DNA of 64,000 nucleotides from Burkholderiaceae bacterium (GTDB lineage: Bacteria; Pseudomonadota; Gammaproteobacteria; Burkholderiales; Burkholderiaceae_C). This document shows, in pieces, positions 44,754 to 56,181 of this stretch (position 1 is the stretch's first letter; each line of letters starts with the position of its first letter). The position numbers and the translations under genes are program-made. The notes beneath the pieces were generated by a model. It was not told the DNA's origin and made no database searches. It saw only the letters and a list, made by a program, of their open reading frames with translations. Location of the stretch: NCBI GenBank assembly GCA_019751915.1, contig JAIEMS010000006.1:1-64000 (forward strand), written 5' to 3'.

Positions 44754-46570
44754 GCAAACAAATTCGCAATATCGCCATCATCGCCCACGTTGACCACGGC
44801 AAAACCACGATGGTGGACCAGTTGCTGCGCCAGTCGGGCACTTTTGCCGACCACGAAAAAGTGATCGACACCGTGATGGACAACGGTGCCATCGAGCGCG
44901 AGCGCGGCATCACCATCTTGGCCAAGAACTGCGCTGTGAGCTGGGAAGGCACCCATATCAACATCGTCGATACCCCCGGTCACGCGGACTTTGGTGGTGA
45001 AGTCGAGCGCGCGCTGTCGATGGTCGATGGCGTGGTGTTGCTGATCGATGCCCAAGAAGGCCCCATGCCGCAAACCCGCTTTGTGACCAAGAAGGCGTTG
45101 GCCTTGGGTCTGAAGCCGATTGTGGTGGTCAACAAGGTCGATAAGCCCGGTGCCAACCCCGACAAGGTGGTCAATGCCGCTTTCGACTTGTTCGACAAAC
45201 TCGGCGCTACCGACGAACAACTCGATTTCCCAGTGGTGTACGCCTCGGGTATCAATGGCTGGACTTCGCTCGAAGAAGGCGCTCCGGGCGAACAATGGGG
45301 CCCCGATATGTCGGCCCTGTTCAATACCGTGCTCAAGCACGTACCACCACAAGAAGGTGACCCAGAAGGCCCACTGCAATTGCAAATTTCGGCGCTGGAC
45401 TTTTCGACCTTCGTCGGTCGCATCGGCGTGGGCCGCATCAGCCAAGGCACGTTAAAGCCCATGATGGATGTGGTCGTCATGGAAGGCCCAGACGGTAAAT
45501 CAATCAAGGGCCGTGTCAATCAGGTGCTCAAGTTCCACGGTATTGACCGCGTGCAAGTGACCGAAGCTGGCCCCGGCGACATCGTGCTGATCAACGGTAT
45601 TGCCGACATCGGCATTGGCGTGACCGTGACCGATCCGACCAACCCAGCACCGCTGCCGATGCTCAAGGTCGATGAGCCGACCCTGACCATGAATTTCTGC
45701 GTCAATACCAGCCCCTTGGCCGGTCGTGAAGGCAAGTTCGTCACCAGCCGCCAAATCTGGGATCGTTTGCAAAAAGAACTGCAACACAACGTGGCCCTGC
45801 GCGTGAAAGAAACCGACGAAGAAGGTATCTTTGAAGTCATGGGCCGTGGCGAACTGCACTTGACCATTTTGCTGGAAAACATGCGCCGCGAAGGCTACGA
45901 GCTGGCCGTGTCGAAGCCGCGCGTGGTGTTCCGTGATGTCGATGGCGTGCGCCATGAGCCTATCGAGTTGGTGACGGCCGACATCGAAGAAACCCACCAA
46001 GGTGGTGTGATGCAAGCGCTGGGCGAACGCAAGGGCGAACTGGTCAACATGGAACCCGATGGCCGTGGCCGTGTCCGCCTCGAATACCGCATTCCAGCAC
46101 GGGGCCTGATTGGTTTTACCAACGAATTCTTGAACCTGACACGCGGTTCTGGCCTCATTTCCAACATTTTTGACAGCTACGAGCCGCACAAGGGTGACAT
46201 CGGTGGCCGCAAAAATGGCGTGTTGATTTCGATGGACGAAGGCGAAATCTTTACCTACGCTTTGGGCAAACTCGATGACCGTGGCCGTATGTTCGTCAAG
46301 GCGAACGATCCAGTGTACGAAGGCATGATCGTCGGTATCCACAGCCGCGACAACGATTTGGTGGTCAATGCGACACGCACCAAACAATTGACCAATTTCC
46401 GGGTCTCGGGCAAGGAAGACGCGATCAAAATCACGCCTCCTATCGACTTGACACTGGAATACGGCGTTGAATTCATCGAGGACGACGAATTGGTCGAAAT
46501 CACGCCCAAGTCGGTGCGTCTGCGCAAGCGTCACTTGAAAGAAAGCGACCGCAAGCGCGCTGGCCGTTGA
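44750..46570 (+). CDS. typA: translational GTPase TypA/BipA
   Basis: TypA/BipA is a ribosome-associated GTPase needed for 50S assembly at low temperature and under stress. The 606-residue protein starts [30 protein letters not shown] and has the switch regions [11 protein letters not shown] and [17 protein letters not shown], then [13 protein letters not shown]. The C-terminal EF-G-like domains include [12 protein letters not shown] and the TypA-specific [21 protein letters not shown]. The ATG overlaps the truB stop, so it is part of the rimP operon. An intrinsic terminator follows it. Confidence 0.97.
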   Translation: MSKQIRNIAIIAHVDHGKTTMVDQLLRQSGTFADHEKVIDTVMDNGAIERERGITILAKNCAVSWEGTHINIVDTPGHADFGGEVERALSMVDGVVLLIDAQEGPMPQTRFVTKKALALGLKPIVVVNKVDKPGANPDKVVNAAFDLFDKLGATDEQLDFPVVYASGINGWTSLEEGAPGEQWGPDMSALFNTVLKHVPPQEGDPEGPLQLQISALDFSTFVGRIGVGRISQGTLKPMMDVVVMEGPDGKSIKGRVNQVLKFHGIDRVQVTEAGPGDIVLINGIADIGIGVTVTDPTNPAPLPMLKVDEPTLTMNFCVNTSPLAGREGKFVTSRQIWDRLQKELQHNVALRVKETDEEGIFEVMGRGELHLTILLENMRREGYELAVSKPRVVFRDVDGVRHEPIELVTADIEETHQGGVMQALGERKGELVNMEPDGRGRVRLEYRIPARGLIGFTNEFLNLTRGSGLISNIFDSYEPHKGDIGGRKNGVLISMDEGEIFTYALGKLDDRGRMFVKANDPVYEGMIVGIHSRDNDLVVNATRTKQLTNFRVSGKEDAIKITPPIDLTLEYGVEFIEDDELVEITPKSVRLRKRHLKESDRKRAGR

Positions 46571-46587
46571 TTCGGTAGCATGTACGA

Positions 46588-46617
46588 AAGGGCTACTGCC
46601 ACGCAGTGGCCCTTTTT
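46588..46617 (+). terminator. terminator after typA
   Basis: AAGGGCTACTGC and GCAGTGGCCCTT pair around CACG, followed by a T run. It closes the rimP-typA operon, 18 nt after the stop. Confidence 0.88.
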
Positions 46618-46656
46618 GTCGTTAAAGGCACAGGTTTTAACAACGAAGGAAGAAAA

Positions 46657-47751
46657 ATGACGGAGACAGTCTCTGAGGTATTGAGCGAAATTCGCGGTCA
46701 AGTAGGCTTTATTACGTTGAACCGGCCTCGGGCGCTGAATGCGCTGTCGCTGGGCATGGTGCGCGATTTGATGGCCGTGCTGTTGGCTTGGCAAAACGAT
46801 GACAGGGTGTTGGCTGTGGCGATTCGTGGCAGCAACAAAGAAGGCCCATTTGGTGCTTTCTGCGCCGGTGGGGACATTCGCTTTTTGCACCAAGCCGGTA
46901 GCCAAGGTAATCCACAAATTGAAGACTTCTTTACCGAAGAATACGCACTCAACCACCTGATTCACCGCTATACCAAGCCTTACATGGCCTTCATGGATGG
47001 CATTGTCATGGGTGGTGGCATGGGCATTAGCCAAGGTGCTGCGCTGCGTATCGTCACCGAACGCACCAAGATGGCCATGCCCGAAACGGCCATTGGCTTG
47101 TTCCCCGACGTGGGCGGCGGTTACTTTTTGAGCCGTTCCCCGGGGCGCACAGGCGAGTGGCTTGGGTTGGTGGGCGAAACCATCGGTGCTGGCGATGCCA
47201 TTGCCTTCGGTTTGGCCGATGGCTGCTTGGCCGTCGATCAGCAAGCGCCGCTGTGGGACGCGCTGGGCACGCAAGCGTTTGCCGATGGTGCCGCGATCCG
47301 TGATTTTGTTGCTACGAAATTAGTAGCTGCTGAAGCAGTTATGGCAAGCGCTAGGGCCGATATTGACCACTATTTTGCGCTGGAGAGCGTCAGTGCCATC
47401 GTCACTGCACTGGAAGCGGCTGGCAGCGACTGGGCCAACGCTACGGCGGCCCTGCTGCGCAAGCGCTCGCCGTTGATGCTGCATGTGGTGCTGGAGCAGG
47501 TGCGCCGCGCCCGCGCTATGGACTTGGCCCACGACCTGCGTATGGAGCGCGACTTGGTGCGCCACTGTTTTTACCTGCGTCCCGGTCAGAGTGAAACGCT
47601 CGAAGGCATCCGTGCGTTGGCGGTCGACAAAGACCACTCGCCGCGCTGGAATCCGGCCCGCATCGAAGACGTTACACCCGCGTTGGTCGAGTCGTTCTTT
47701 GTCAGCCCGTGGCCCGCCTACGCGCACCCACTGGTCGATTTGGTCAATTGA
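46657..47751 (+). CDS. enoyl-CoA hydratase/3-hydroxyisobutyryl-CoA hydrolase family protein
   Basis: A 364-residue crotonase-fold enzyme of the ECH_2 group, which includes 3-hydroxyisobutyryl-CoA hydrolase of valine breakdown. Motifs are VGFITLNRPRALNALSLGMV, the oxyanion-hole stretches GAFCAGGDIRFLHQAG and AFMDGIVMGGGMGISQGA, and TKMAMPETAIGLFPDVGGGYFLSR. The ATG at 46657 follows a GAAGGAAG ribosome-binding site. Residues around FVATKLVAAEAVMASARAD are encoded by repeat copy 9. No valine-pathway genes are adjacent, so the exact substrate is open. Confidence 0.88.
   Translation: MTETVSEVLSEIRGQVGFITLNRPRALNALSLGMVRDLMAVLLAWQNDDRVLAVAIRGSNKEGPFGAFCAGGDIRFLHQAGSQGNPQIEDFFTEEYALNHLIHRYTKPYMAFMDGIVMGGGMGISQGAALRIVTERTKMAMPETAIGLFPDVGGGYFLSRSPGRTGEWLGLVGETIGAGDAIAFGLADGCLAVDQQAPLWDALGTQAFADGAAIRDFVATKLVAAEAVMASARADIDHYFALESVSAIVTALEAAGSDWANATAALLRKRSPLMLHVVLEQVRRARAMDLAHDLRMERDLVRHCFYLRPGQSETLEGIRALAVDKDHSPRWNPARIEDVTPALVESFFVSPWPAYAHPLVDLVN
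47303..47359 (+). repeat. dispersed palindromic element, copy 9, inside the hydratase gene
   Basis: TTTTGTTGCTACGAAATTAG, TAGCTGCTGAAGC and AAGCGCTAGGGCCGAT. The reading frame passes through without a stop. Confidence 0.8.
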
Positions 47752-47775
47752 TTTGGAGCGCCTATGGGGGGCCGG

Positions 47776-48249
47776 TCAGCGGTGACGGCTCTTCATGGCG
47801 CGTTCGACTTCGCGCTTGCCTTCGCGGTCTTTGATGGTGTCGCGTTTGTCGTGCTCGGCTTTGCCTTTGGCCAAAGCGACTTCGCATTTCACGCGGCCAT
47901 CTTTCCAGTGCAAGTTCAGGGCCACAAGGGTGTAGCCCTTTTGCTCGACTTTGCCAATCAAGCGCTTGATTTCTTCCTTGTGCAGCAGCAACTTTTTGGT
48001 GCGTATCGCGTCCGGGTTGACGTGGGTCGAGGCGGTTTTGAGGGGGTTGATTTGGCAGCCGATCAGGTACAACTCGCCCTCACGAATCACCACGTAGCCA
48101 TCGGTCAGTTGCACCTTACCATCGCGCAGTGCTTTGACTTCCCAGCCTTCAAGCACCAAGCCCGCTTCGTAGCGTTCTTCAAAGAAATAGTTGTAAGCCG
48201 CTTTTTTGTTGTCGGCAATGCGGGAGGAGGTTTGGGGTTTCTTGGCCAT
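47776..48249 (-). CDS. smpB: SsrA-binding protein SmpB
   Basis: SmpB binds tmRNA and rescues stalled ribosomes by trans-translation. The protein starts [53 protein letters not shown] and ends with the conserved basic tail [27 protein letters not shown]. The ATG at 48249 gives 157 residues; the ORF track adds six residues upstream. It lies divergent from ratA with a 112-nt gap, the usual Burkholderiales arrangement. The 3' end faces the hydratase gene. Confidence 0.97.
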   Translation of the reverse strand: MAKKPQTSSRIADNKKAAYNYFFEERYEAGLVLEGWEVKALRDGKVQLTDGYVVIREGELYLIGCQINPLKTASTHVNPDAIRTKKLLLHKEEIKRLIGKVEQKGYTLVALNLHWKDGRVKCEVALAKGKAEHDKRDTIKDREGKREVERAMKSRHR

Positions 48250-48361
48250 CGGGAGTAGATGCGGCACCAGACGGGAGATAAAAGGCCTCCCTACAATCGC
48301 TGTCGCCGTGTACCTTCGATTCTAGTTTCGTCCTGCCTGTGCTGGGCTATTCACTGCTCAT

Positions 48362-48802
48362 ATGAAAACTGTCCATAAATCCGTTTTAATCTGGTACAGC
48401 CCCGAAGAAATGTTCGCCTTGGTCACTGGCGTGGCCGAGTATCCCCAGTTTTTACCTTGGTGCGACCGGGCGCGTGTGCTAGAGCAAGACAGCACTGGAA
48501 TGCAGGCCGAAATCGGCATTGCCCTGAGCGGTCTGCGGCAAACTTTTGTGACCCGCAATGTGCATGAGGAAGGCCGCCGGGTGCAAATGCACTTGGTCAA
48601 AGGGCCATTTTCTCGGCTCGATGGTGATTGGCACTTCCATCCCGTAGGCGATGGCAGCCAGCGCGCCTCGCGCGTGGAGTTGCAACTGAACTATGGCTTT
48701 GCCAACCGAGCACTGGCTGCTTTGGTGGGGCCTGTGTTTGACCGCATTGCCGCCACGATGGTGGATGCTTTCGTCAAACGGGCGCAGCAGGTATATGGGT
48801 AA
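48362..48802 (+). CDS. ratA: RatA/COQ10-type polyketide cyclase (START fold)
   Basis: RatA-family proteins have a START/Bet v 1 fold. Some bind ubiquinone like yeast Coq10, and in E. coli RatA was described as blocking 70S assembly; which role applies here is open. The 146-residue protein starts MKTVHKSVLIWYSPEEMFALVTGVAEYPQFLPWC, and has FVTRNVHEEGRRVQMHLVKGPFSRLDGDWHFHP and VDAFVKRAQQVYG. It overlaps rnfH by 8 nt, and smpB lies divergently, the conserved trio. Confidence 0.93.
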   Translation: MKTVHKSVLIWYSPEEMFALVTGVAEYPQFLPWCDRARVLEQDSTGMQAEIGIALSGLRQTFVTRNVHEEGRRVQMHLVKGPFSRLDGDWHFHPVGDGSQRASRVELQLNYGFANRALAALVGPVFDRIAATMVDAFVKRAQQVYG

Positions 48803-49157
48803 CGTTAGAGTCACAGCCAGCCTTGCCGAGGCTGCAACGATCACCGTGGTGGTGGTTTCGTCTCCCGGAAAGTCGCAAATTTTAGAGCGCTGCGTGCAGT
48901 TGCCGCTGGGCGCGACGCTGGCCGATGCTGTGCGGCGCAGTGGTTTGCTCGATGCAAAGCTGACCCCAGCGCAATGGCCCGTTTGCGGCATTTGGGGCCG
49001 TGTGGTCGAGTCTTCGCAAGTGCTCGCCCACCATGACCGGGTGGAGCTGTACCGACCGTTAACGGTGGATCCAAAAGTGGCTCGGCGCGAACGCTTCGCC
49101 CGCCAAGGCGCACGCAGCGCTGGTTTGTTTGCCCGCCAGCGTACTGGGGGCCGTTAA
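48795..49157 (+). CDS. rnfH: RnfH family protein (ubiquitin-like fold)
   Basis: A small protein of the RnfH/UPF0125 family, adjacent to ratA in most proteobacteria; its molecular role is unknown. The 120-residue frame from the ATG at 48795 (MGNVRVTASLAEAATITVVVVSSPGKSQILERCVQLPLGATLADAVRRSGLL) contains the conserved GIWGRVVESSQVLAHHDRVELYRPLTVDPKVARRERFARQ. It overlaps the end of ratA by 8 nt. The ORF track start at 48693 overlaps ratA much further and is unlikely. Confidence 0.92.
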   Translation: MGNVRVTASLAEAATITVVVVSSPGKSQILERCVQLPLGATLADAVRRSGLLDAKLTPAQWPVCGIWGRVVESSQVLAHHDRVELYRPLTVDPKVARRERFARQGARSAGLFARQRTGGR

Positions 49158-49179
49158 GCTGGTGCAGCGCTGATTTGGG

Positions 49180-51265
<2,086 letters not shown>

Positions 51266-51286
51266 TTTTTACCTTTGTGCCCCCAC

Positions 51287-51323
51287 AGGCCCGAACCCAC
51301 GCAGCGGTGTTCGGGCCTTTTTC
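51287..51323 (+). terminator. hairpin with T run between guaB and guaA
   Basis: AGGCCCGAAC and GTTCGGGCCT pair around CCACGCAGCG, followed by TTTTCTTTT. It lies 21 nt after guaB and 11 nt before the guaA start. Confidence 0.85.
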
Positions 51324-51334
51324 TTTTGATCGCC

Positions 51335-52954
51335 ATGCAACACTCCAAAATCCTCATTCTCGACTTTGGCTCCCAAGTCACGCAACTGATCGCCCGCCGG
51401 GTGCGCGAAGCCCATGTGTTCTGTGAAGTCCATCCCTGCGATGTCTCGGACGACTGGGTGCGCGAATACGCCAAAGATGGCTCCCTCAAGGGCGTGATTT
51501 TGTCGGGTAGCCACGCCAGTGTCTACGAGGAAACCACCGACCGTGCGCCCCAAGCGGTGTTCGATTTGGGTGTGCCGGTGCTGGGCATTTGCTACGGTAT
51601 GCAAACGATGGCGCAGCAGTTGGGCGGCAAGGTGGAAGGCGGTCACACGCGCGAGTTTGGCTATGCCGAAGTGCGCGCCCACGGCCACACCGCGCTGCTC
51701 CAAGACATTGCCGACTTCACCAGCGCCGAGGGCCACGGCATGCTCAAGGTCTGGATGAGCCACGGCGATAAAGTCACGCAACTGCCGCCCGGTTTCAAGC
51801 TGATGGCCAGCACGCCCAGTTGCCCGATTGCGGGCATGGCCGACGAAGAGCGCAAATACTATGCGGTGCAGTTTCACCCCGAAGTCACGCACACCGTGCA
51901 GGGTCAAGCCTTGCTGAACCGCTTTGTGCTTGGTATTTGCCAAGCCCGCCCTGACTGGATCATGGGTGACTACATTGCCGAAGCCGTCGCCAAAATCCGC
52001 GAACAAGTCGGCGATGAAGAGGTGATTTTGGGCCTGTCTGGAGGGGTTGATTCTTCGGTGGCGGCGGCGTTGATTCACCGCGCCATTGGCGACCAACTGA
52101 CCTGCGTCTTCGTCGATCATGGCCTGCTGCGCCTGAACGAGGGCGATATGGTGATGGAGATGTTCGTCGGCCAGCTCCATGCCAAGGTGGTGCGTGTTGA
52201 TGCCAGCGATTTGTTCTTGGGCAAGCTGGCTGGAGTCAGCGAGCCGGAGGCCAAGCGCAAAATCATTGGCGGTTTGTTTGTGGATGTGTTCAAGGCCGAG
52301 GCGGCCAAGCTCAAGGCCGGCGATGGCGGCCACAAGGGTGCTACCTTTTTGGCGCAGGGCACGATTTACCCCGATGTGATTGAGTCCGGTGGTGCCAAGA
52401 GCAAAAAAGCCGTCACCATCAAGAGCCACCACAACGTCGGTGGTCTGCCTGAGCAATTGGGTCTGAAGTTGCTAGAACCGCTGCGCGAACTGTTCAAGGA
52501 CGAGGTGCGCGAGTTGGGCGTGGCGCTGGGTTTGCCAGCGGGGATGGTCTATCGCCATCCGTTCCCCGGCCCCGGTTTGGGCGTGCGTATTTTGGGCGAG
52601 GTGAAAAAAGAATACGCCGACCTGCTGCGCCGTGCCGATGCCATCTTCATCGAAGAACTGCACAACTTTACCGATCCTGCCAGCGGCAAGACTTGGTATG
52701 ACCTGACCAGCCAAGCCTTTACGGTGTTTTTGCCGGTCAAGAGCGTGGGTGTGATGGGCGATGGCCGCACTTACGACTATGTGGTAGCACTGCGCGCGGT
52801 GCAAACCAGCGACTTTATGACTGCCGATTGGGCCGAGCTGCCTTACGCGCTGCTCAAAAAGGTCTCGGGCCGCATCATCAACGAAGTGCGTGGCATCAAC
52901 CGCGTCACCTACGATGTATCGAGCAAGCCACCAGCAACCATCGAGTGGGAGTAA
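51335..52954 (+). CDS. guaA: GMP synthase (glutamine-hydrolysing)
   Basis: GuaA aminates XMP to GMP. The 539-residue protein starts [34 protein letters not shown]. The glutaminase half has the catalytic cysteine in [17 protein letters not shown] and the His-Glu pair in QFHPEVTH. The synthase half has the PP-loop [17 protein letters not shown] and the C-terminal dimerisation domain ending [16 protein letters not shown]. The ATG at 51335 is preceded by an unusually T-rich region from the terminator and no clear Shine-Dalgarno sequence. Confidence 0.97.
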   Translation: MQHSKILILDFGSQVTQLIARRVREAHVFCEVHPCDVSDDWVREYAKDGSLKGVILSGSHASVYEETTDRAPQAVFDLGVPVLGICYGMQTMAQQLGGKVEGGHTREFGYAEVRAHGHTALLQDIADFTSAEGHGMLKVWMSHGDKVTQLPPGFKLMASTPSCPIAGMADEERKYYAVQFHPEVTHTVQGQALLNRFVLGICQARPDWIMGDYIAEAVAKIREQVGDEEVILGLSGGVDSSVAAALIHRAIGDQLTCVFVDHGLLRLNEGDMVMEMFVGQLHAKVVRVDASDLFLGKLAGVSEPEAKRKIIGGLFVDVFKAEAAKLKAGDGGHKGATFLAQGTIYPDVIESGGAKSKKAVTIKSHHNVGGLPEQLGLKLLEPLRELFKDEVRELGVALGLPAGMVYRHPFPGPGLGVRILGEVKKEYADLLRRADAIFIEELHNFTDPASGKTWYDLTSQAFTVFLPVKSVGVMGDGRTYDYVVALRAVQTSDFMTADWAELPYALLKKVSGRIINEVRGINRVTYDVSSKPPATIEWE

Positions 52955-52990
52955 AAAAGGCCGCCACAGCCACTTTTTTGAAAAATAAAG

Positions 52991-53052
52991 AGTGGTTTTG
53001 GCCTCTAGCCCTTATTCAGTCAGTATTAATTGCTATTGAATTGATAGCTACT
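52991..53052 (-). repeat. dispersed palindromic element, copy 10
   Basis: TTTTGGCCTCTAGCCCTTAT and AATTGCTATTGAATTGATAGC. It fills the gap between guaA and the DUF192 gene and touches the latter's 3' end. Confidence 0.85.
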
Positions 53053-53533
53053 TGCTCGGGGCGGCGCTCTGCTGAAAAGGTGCTCCGCCCAGCTTTGAGC
53101 CTGCCTGAAGCCCCTTTTTTGCAAACCAGCCTTGGTTCATTTCAAGCACGTAGCGCACCGGCTTGGCCGAGCAATGCGGCTCGGTGGTTTGGGGCTTCAT
53201 GTGGGCCAAATTGACGATGCTGCCATCGTCGGCCACAAAAGCGGCAGTGAGCGCCAGCAGGGTATTTTTCATCCAAAAACACTGGACGGCGGGTTGCTCA
53301 AAAACGAACAGCATGCCCTCGTGTTGGGGCATGCTCTGGCGGTGCATAAGTCCGATCTGGCGCTCTTGCGGCCCTTGTGCTACTTGAGCGTCAATCCGGT
53401 GCATACCGGCTGTCAGTTCGACGCGCGGCAAGTGCAGTTGCGGCGCTTCTTGGGCCGTGCTGGCCATGCTGGTCAGGGCTAAAACACCAGTGAGCAGGAG
53501 CGCCAGCGGTAGGCGGGTGGCAGACAAAATCAT
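53048..53533 (-). CDS. DUF192 domain exported protein
   Basis: A 161-residue protein with a signal peptide (LPLALLLTGVLALTSMASTAQ) and the DUF192 domain: QVAQGPQERQIGLMHRQSMPQHEGMLFVFEQPAVQCFWMKNTLLALTAAFVADDGSIVNLAHMKPQTTEPHCSAKPVRYVLEMNQGWFAKKGLQAGSKL. DUF192 proteins are small periplasmic proteins of unknown function. The C-terminal few residues (APFQQSAAPSK) extend past the domain into the repeat. It faces guaA and lies behind the small basic peptide gene. Confidence 0.9.
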   Translation of the reverse strand: MILSATRLPLALLLTGVLALTSMASTAQEAPQLHLPRVELTAGMHRIDAQVAQGPQERQIGLMHRQSMPQHEGMLFVFEQPAVQCFWMKNTLLALTAAFVADDGSIVNLAHMKPQTTEPHCSAKPVRYVLEMNQGWFAKKGLQAGSKLGGAPFQQSAAPSK

Positions 53534-53576
53534 CGGTCAGGTCTTTGGCAACAAGGGTGAAAACGCAGCCGGGCGT

Positions 53577-53604
53577 AAAAAAGCCCGCACGCAGCGGGCT
53601 ATTT
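53577..53604 (-). terminator. terminator of the small basic protein gene
   Basis: On the minus strand, TAGCCCGCTGCGTGCGGGCTTTTTTAC forms a strong stem and T run. It lies about 50 nt after the stop of the 53653-53874 gene. Confidence 0.8.
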
Positions 53605-53652
53605 TGCGGCAAGGCACCAAAGGCACACGCAAAGCGCAGGCCCCAGAGCGCC

Positions 53653-53874
53653 TTAGGCAGCGCGGTGCGCTCTTCTGTGGTGACGGTTTTTCTTGTGCTT
53701 GGCGCGTGCCTTGGCTTTAGCCTTGGCCTTAGCCCGGGCACCAGCGTGGGGTGCATAGGGGGCAGCGTTGGTAGCGCTGGTGTGCGCTGGAGCTGGTGCT
53801 GCGGGTGCAGGCATTTGTGCGAATGCGCCGATAGCGAAAAAGCCGGCAACCAATGCAGAGAGAATTTTGTTCAT
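53653..53874 (-). CDS. small exported Lys/Ala/His-rich protein
   Basis: A 73-residue protein with a signal peptide (MNKILSALVAGFFAIGAFAQ) and a mature part first rich in Ala and Pro (MPAPAAPAPAHTSATNAAPYAPHAG), then strongly basic (ARAKAKAKAKARAKHKKNRHHRRAHRAA). I do not recognise a domain. Such a peptide could bind nucleic acid, lipopolysaccharide or metal in the periplasm, but this is guesswork. It has its own terminator. The promoter would lie in the 184-nt gap shared with icd. Confidence 0.7.
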   Translation of the reverse strand: MNKILSALVAGFFAIGAFAQMPAPAAPAPAHTSATNAAPYAPHAGARAKAKAKAKARAKHKKNRHHRRAHRAA

Positions 53875-54058
53875 GGTGAACTTTCAATAGAAAACAGGAT
53901 CAACGTGCATCGCAAATATACGACGACGCTGTAGCGTAACGCCGCACAGTGTAGTTTATTGCCAGAATTGGCACTTTTTTTGTCGGTAGAATCAACGTGC
54001 TTAAGAGAGCTTTGCCCAACTTACTGAAATTTTTCAGTCCTACAGGAGACCCCCGCAC

Positions 54059-55318
54059 ATGACCAGCTACCAGCACATCAAGGTGCCTGCCGAAGGCCAG
54101 AAAATCACTGTCAATGCCGATACGTCGCTCAATGTGCCGGATCAGCCTATCATCCCATTCATCGAAGGCGATGGCACCGGTGCAGACATCACCCCCGTGA
54201 TGCTCAAGGTGGTCGATGCAGCCGTGGCCAAGGCCTACGGTGGCAAGCGCAAGATCCACTGGATGGAAGTTTATGCCGGTGAAAAGTCCACCAAGGTCTA
54301 TGGCCCTGACGTGTGGCTGCCTGAAGAAAGCCTGCACGCGATCAAAGACTACGTGGTCTCGATCAAAGGCCCACTGACCACCCCCGTCGGCGGTGGCATC
54401 CGTTCGCTGAACGTGGCCCTGCGCCAAGAGCTGGACCTGTACGTTTGCTTGCGCCCGATCCAGTACTTTGATGGCGTGCCTTCGCCCGTCAAAGAGCCAC
54501 AAAAAACCAACATGATCATCTTCCGTGAAAACTCGGAAGACATCTACGCTGGCATCGAATTTGAAGCCGAAAGCGAAAAGGCCAAGAAGCTGATCAAAAT
54601 CTTGCAAGAAGATTTTGGTGTCAAGAAAATCCGCTTCCCTGAAACCTCCGGCATCGGCATCAAGCCCGTCTCGCGCGAAGGCACGGAACGTCTGGTGCGC
54701 AAGGCCATTCAATACGCCATTGACAACGACAAGTCCAGCGTGACCATCGTTCACAAGGGCAACATCATGAAGTTCACCGAAGGTGGCTTCCGTGACTGGT
54801 CTTACGGTCTGGCCGCCAAAGAGTTTGGTGCTGAACTGATCGACGGCGGCCCTTGGATGCAATTCAAGAACCCCAAGACTGGCAAAGAAATCACCGTCAA
54901 AGACAGCATTGCCGATGCCTTCTTGCAACAGATTTTGCTGCGTCCAGCCGAGTACTCGGTCATCGCTACGCTGAACCTGAACGGCGACTACGTCTCTGAC
55001 GCGCTGGCAGCCCAAGTCGGTGGTATCGGTATCGCTCCCGGTGCCAACCTGTCCGACACCATCGCCATGTTTGAAGCCACCCACGGCACGGCCCCCAAGT
55101 ACGCTGGCAAGGACTACGTGAACCCCGGTTCCGAAATTCTGTCGGCTGAAATGATGCTGCGCCACATGGGCTGGATTGAAGCGGCTGACCTCATCATCAG
55201 CTCGATGAAGAAGTCGATTGCCAGCAAGAAAGTGACCTATGACTTCGCACGCCTGATGGACGGCGCTACGCAAGTGAGCTGCTCGGGCTTTGGTCAAGTC
55301 ATGATCGACAACATGTAA
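54059..55318 (+). CDS. icd: NADP-dependent isocitrate dehydrogenase
   Basis: Icd converts isocitrate to 2-oxoglutarate in the citric acid cycle. The 419-residue protein starts [48 protein letters not shown] and has [28 protein letters not shown] with the phosphorylatable serine region, and [28 protein letters not shown], the NADP-specific signature. The ATG at 54059 follows an AGGAGA ribosome-binding site. An intrinsic terminator follows. Confidence 0.97.
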   Translation: MTSYQHIKVPAEGQKITVNADTSLNVPDQPIIPFIEGDGTGADITPVMLKVVDAAVAKAYGGKRKIHWMEVYAGEKSTKVYGPDVWLPEESLHAIKDYVVSIKGPLTTPVGGGIRSLNVALRQELDLYVCLRPIQYFDGVPSPVKEPQKTNMIIFRENSEDIYAGIEFEAESEKAKKLIKILQEDFGVKKIRFPETSGIGIKPVSREGTERLVRKAIQYAIDNDKSSVTIVHKGNIMKFTEGGFRDWSYGLAAKEFGAELIDGGPWMQFKNPKTGKEITVKDSIADAFLQQILLRPAEYSVIATLNLNGDYVSDALAAQVGGIGIAPGANLSDTIAMFEATHGTAPKYAGKDYVNPGSEILSAEMMLRHMGWIEAADLIISSMKKSIASKKVTYDFARLMDGATQVSCSGFGQVMIDNM

Positions 55319-55358
55319 TTTGTTGCTCCGGCTGCCACAGCTGTGGCTCCAGACTCCA

Positions 55359-55387
55359 ACCCCGCCCCTTCAAGGCGGGGTTTTTTT
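55359..55387 (+). terminator. terminator after icd
   Basis: AACCCCGCCCCTTCAAGGCGGGGTT pairs around CTTCAA, followed by seven Ts. Confidence 0.92.
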
Positions 55388-55430
55388 ATGGTGCGCCCGG
55401 CAGAACTCGCCAGCACACCGCGCTGGCGAA

Positions 55431-55784
55431 TCAGCCAGCAGCACCAGCCTGAATGCGCTCCCACAGCGCTTGTACCTCGGGCGTTTGTGGACTGGCGGAG
55501 GGGGCATGGGTCAGCATGCGCACCAGCACCCCCACTTGTGGCGGCAATGGCCCCAGAAAACGCACTCCATCCCCGTCGGCTATCAGCAAGGTCGGAAACG
55601 TTTCTACGTCCAGATCACCAACCAAGTCGGCCTCGTCCTCAACGTCTAACCAAACAAAGCGCAGGTGCGGATACTGCGCAGCCACAGAATCGAACACGGT
55701 GCGGTAGGCCTCGCAGGTGCGGCACCAAGCCGCGCACAAGCACACGACCCAACCAGAAGCAAAAGAAGCGGTTTCAGCGACCAT
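55431..55784 (-). CDS. thioredoxin-like protein
   Basis: A 117-residue thioredoxin-fold protein with the redox pair in CLCAAWCRTCEAYRTVFDSVAAQYPHLRFVWLDVEDEADLVGDLDVETFPTLLI. The active site is CRTC rather than the canonical CGPC, and the cis-proline is in TFPTLL. No signal peptide is visible, so it is probably cytoplasmic. The ATG at 55784 gives a normal thioredoxin length; the ORF track start at 55946 overlaps the small gene on the other strand. The gene is convergent with icd. Confidence 0.85.
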   Translation of the reverse strand: MVAETASFASGWVVCLCAAWCRTCEAYRTVFDSVAAQYPHLRFVWLDVEDEADLVGDLDVETFPTLLIADGDGVRFLGPLPPQVGVLVRMLTHAPSASPQTPEVQALWERIQAGAAG

Positions 55785-55932
55785 CACAAAAAGGCTCAAA
55801 AAGGTAGAAAGGGGATTGCCGAGCAAAAGGTGCTGCCGATTGTGGCCGCTCTTGCGCTGGCTTGGCGTTGCTGCCCATAGGGTATTGGTCGCTTGGGTTT
55901 CTTTTTTTCTGAAAAGAGGTACTCTTAGCGCT

Positions 55933-56151
55933 ATGTCCGACCCCAACAGCCCCGAAAGCCACTACGACCGCGCAGTCGCGCATGGGTTTTTGACTGGGCG
56001 CTCCGAAGAAGAAGTCGTCTCGCTTTGGGCGCGCATGATTGACCTCATCAACAACGCCCACATGACCCCCCACGATGCCGCTGCCGTCGTGATTGCCGAG
56101 GAGGCAAGGGCCAAGCAAAAGAAAATACCACCCAGAACCCCACTGGGCTAA
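55933..56151 (+). CDS. small conserved-looking hypothetical protein
   Basis: A 72-residue soluble protein, MSDPNSPESHYDRAVAHGFLTGRSEEEVVSLWARMIDLINNAHMTPHDAAAVVIAEEARAKQKKIPPRTPLG, with no domain I recognise. The helical, acidic composition and clean ATG suggest a real gene. It is divergent from the thioredoxin-like gene and convergent with pgsA. The ORF track lists it from 55717, which would overlap the thioredoxin gene; the ATG at 55933 is more plausible. Confidence 0.6.
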   Translation: MSDPNSPESHYDRAVAHGFLTGRSEEEVVSLWARMIDLINNAHMTPHDAAAVVIAEEARAKQKKIPPRTPLG

Positions 56152-56181
56152 TCGGGTGCAGGCCAGTGGATTTTTGCAGCG

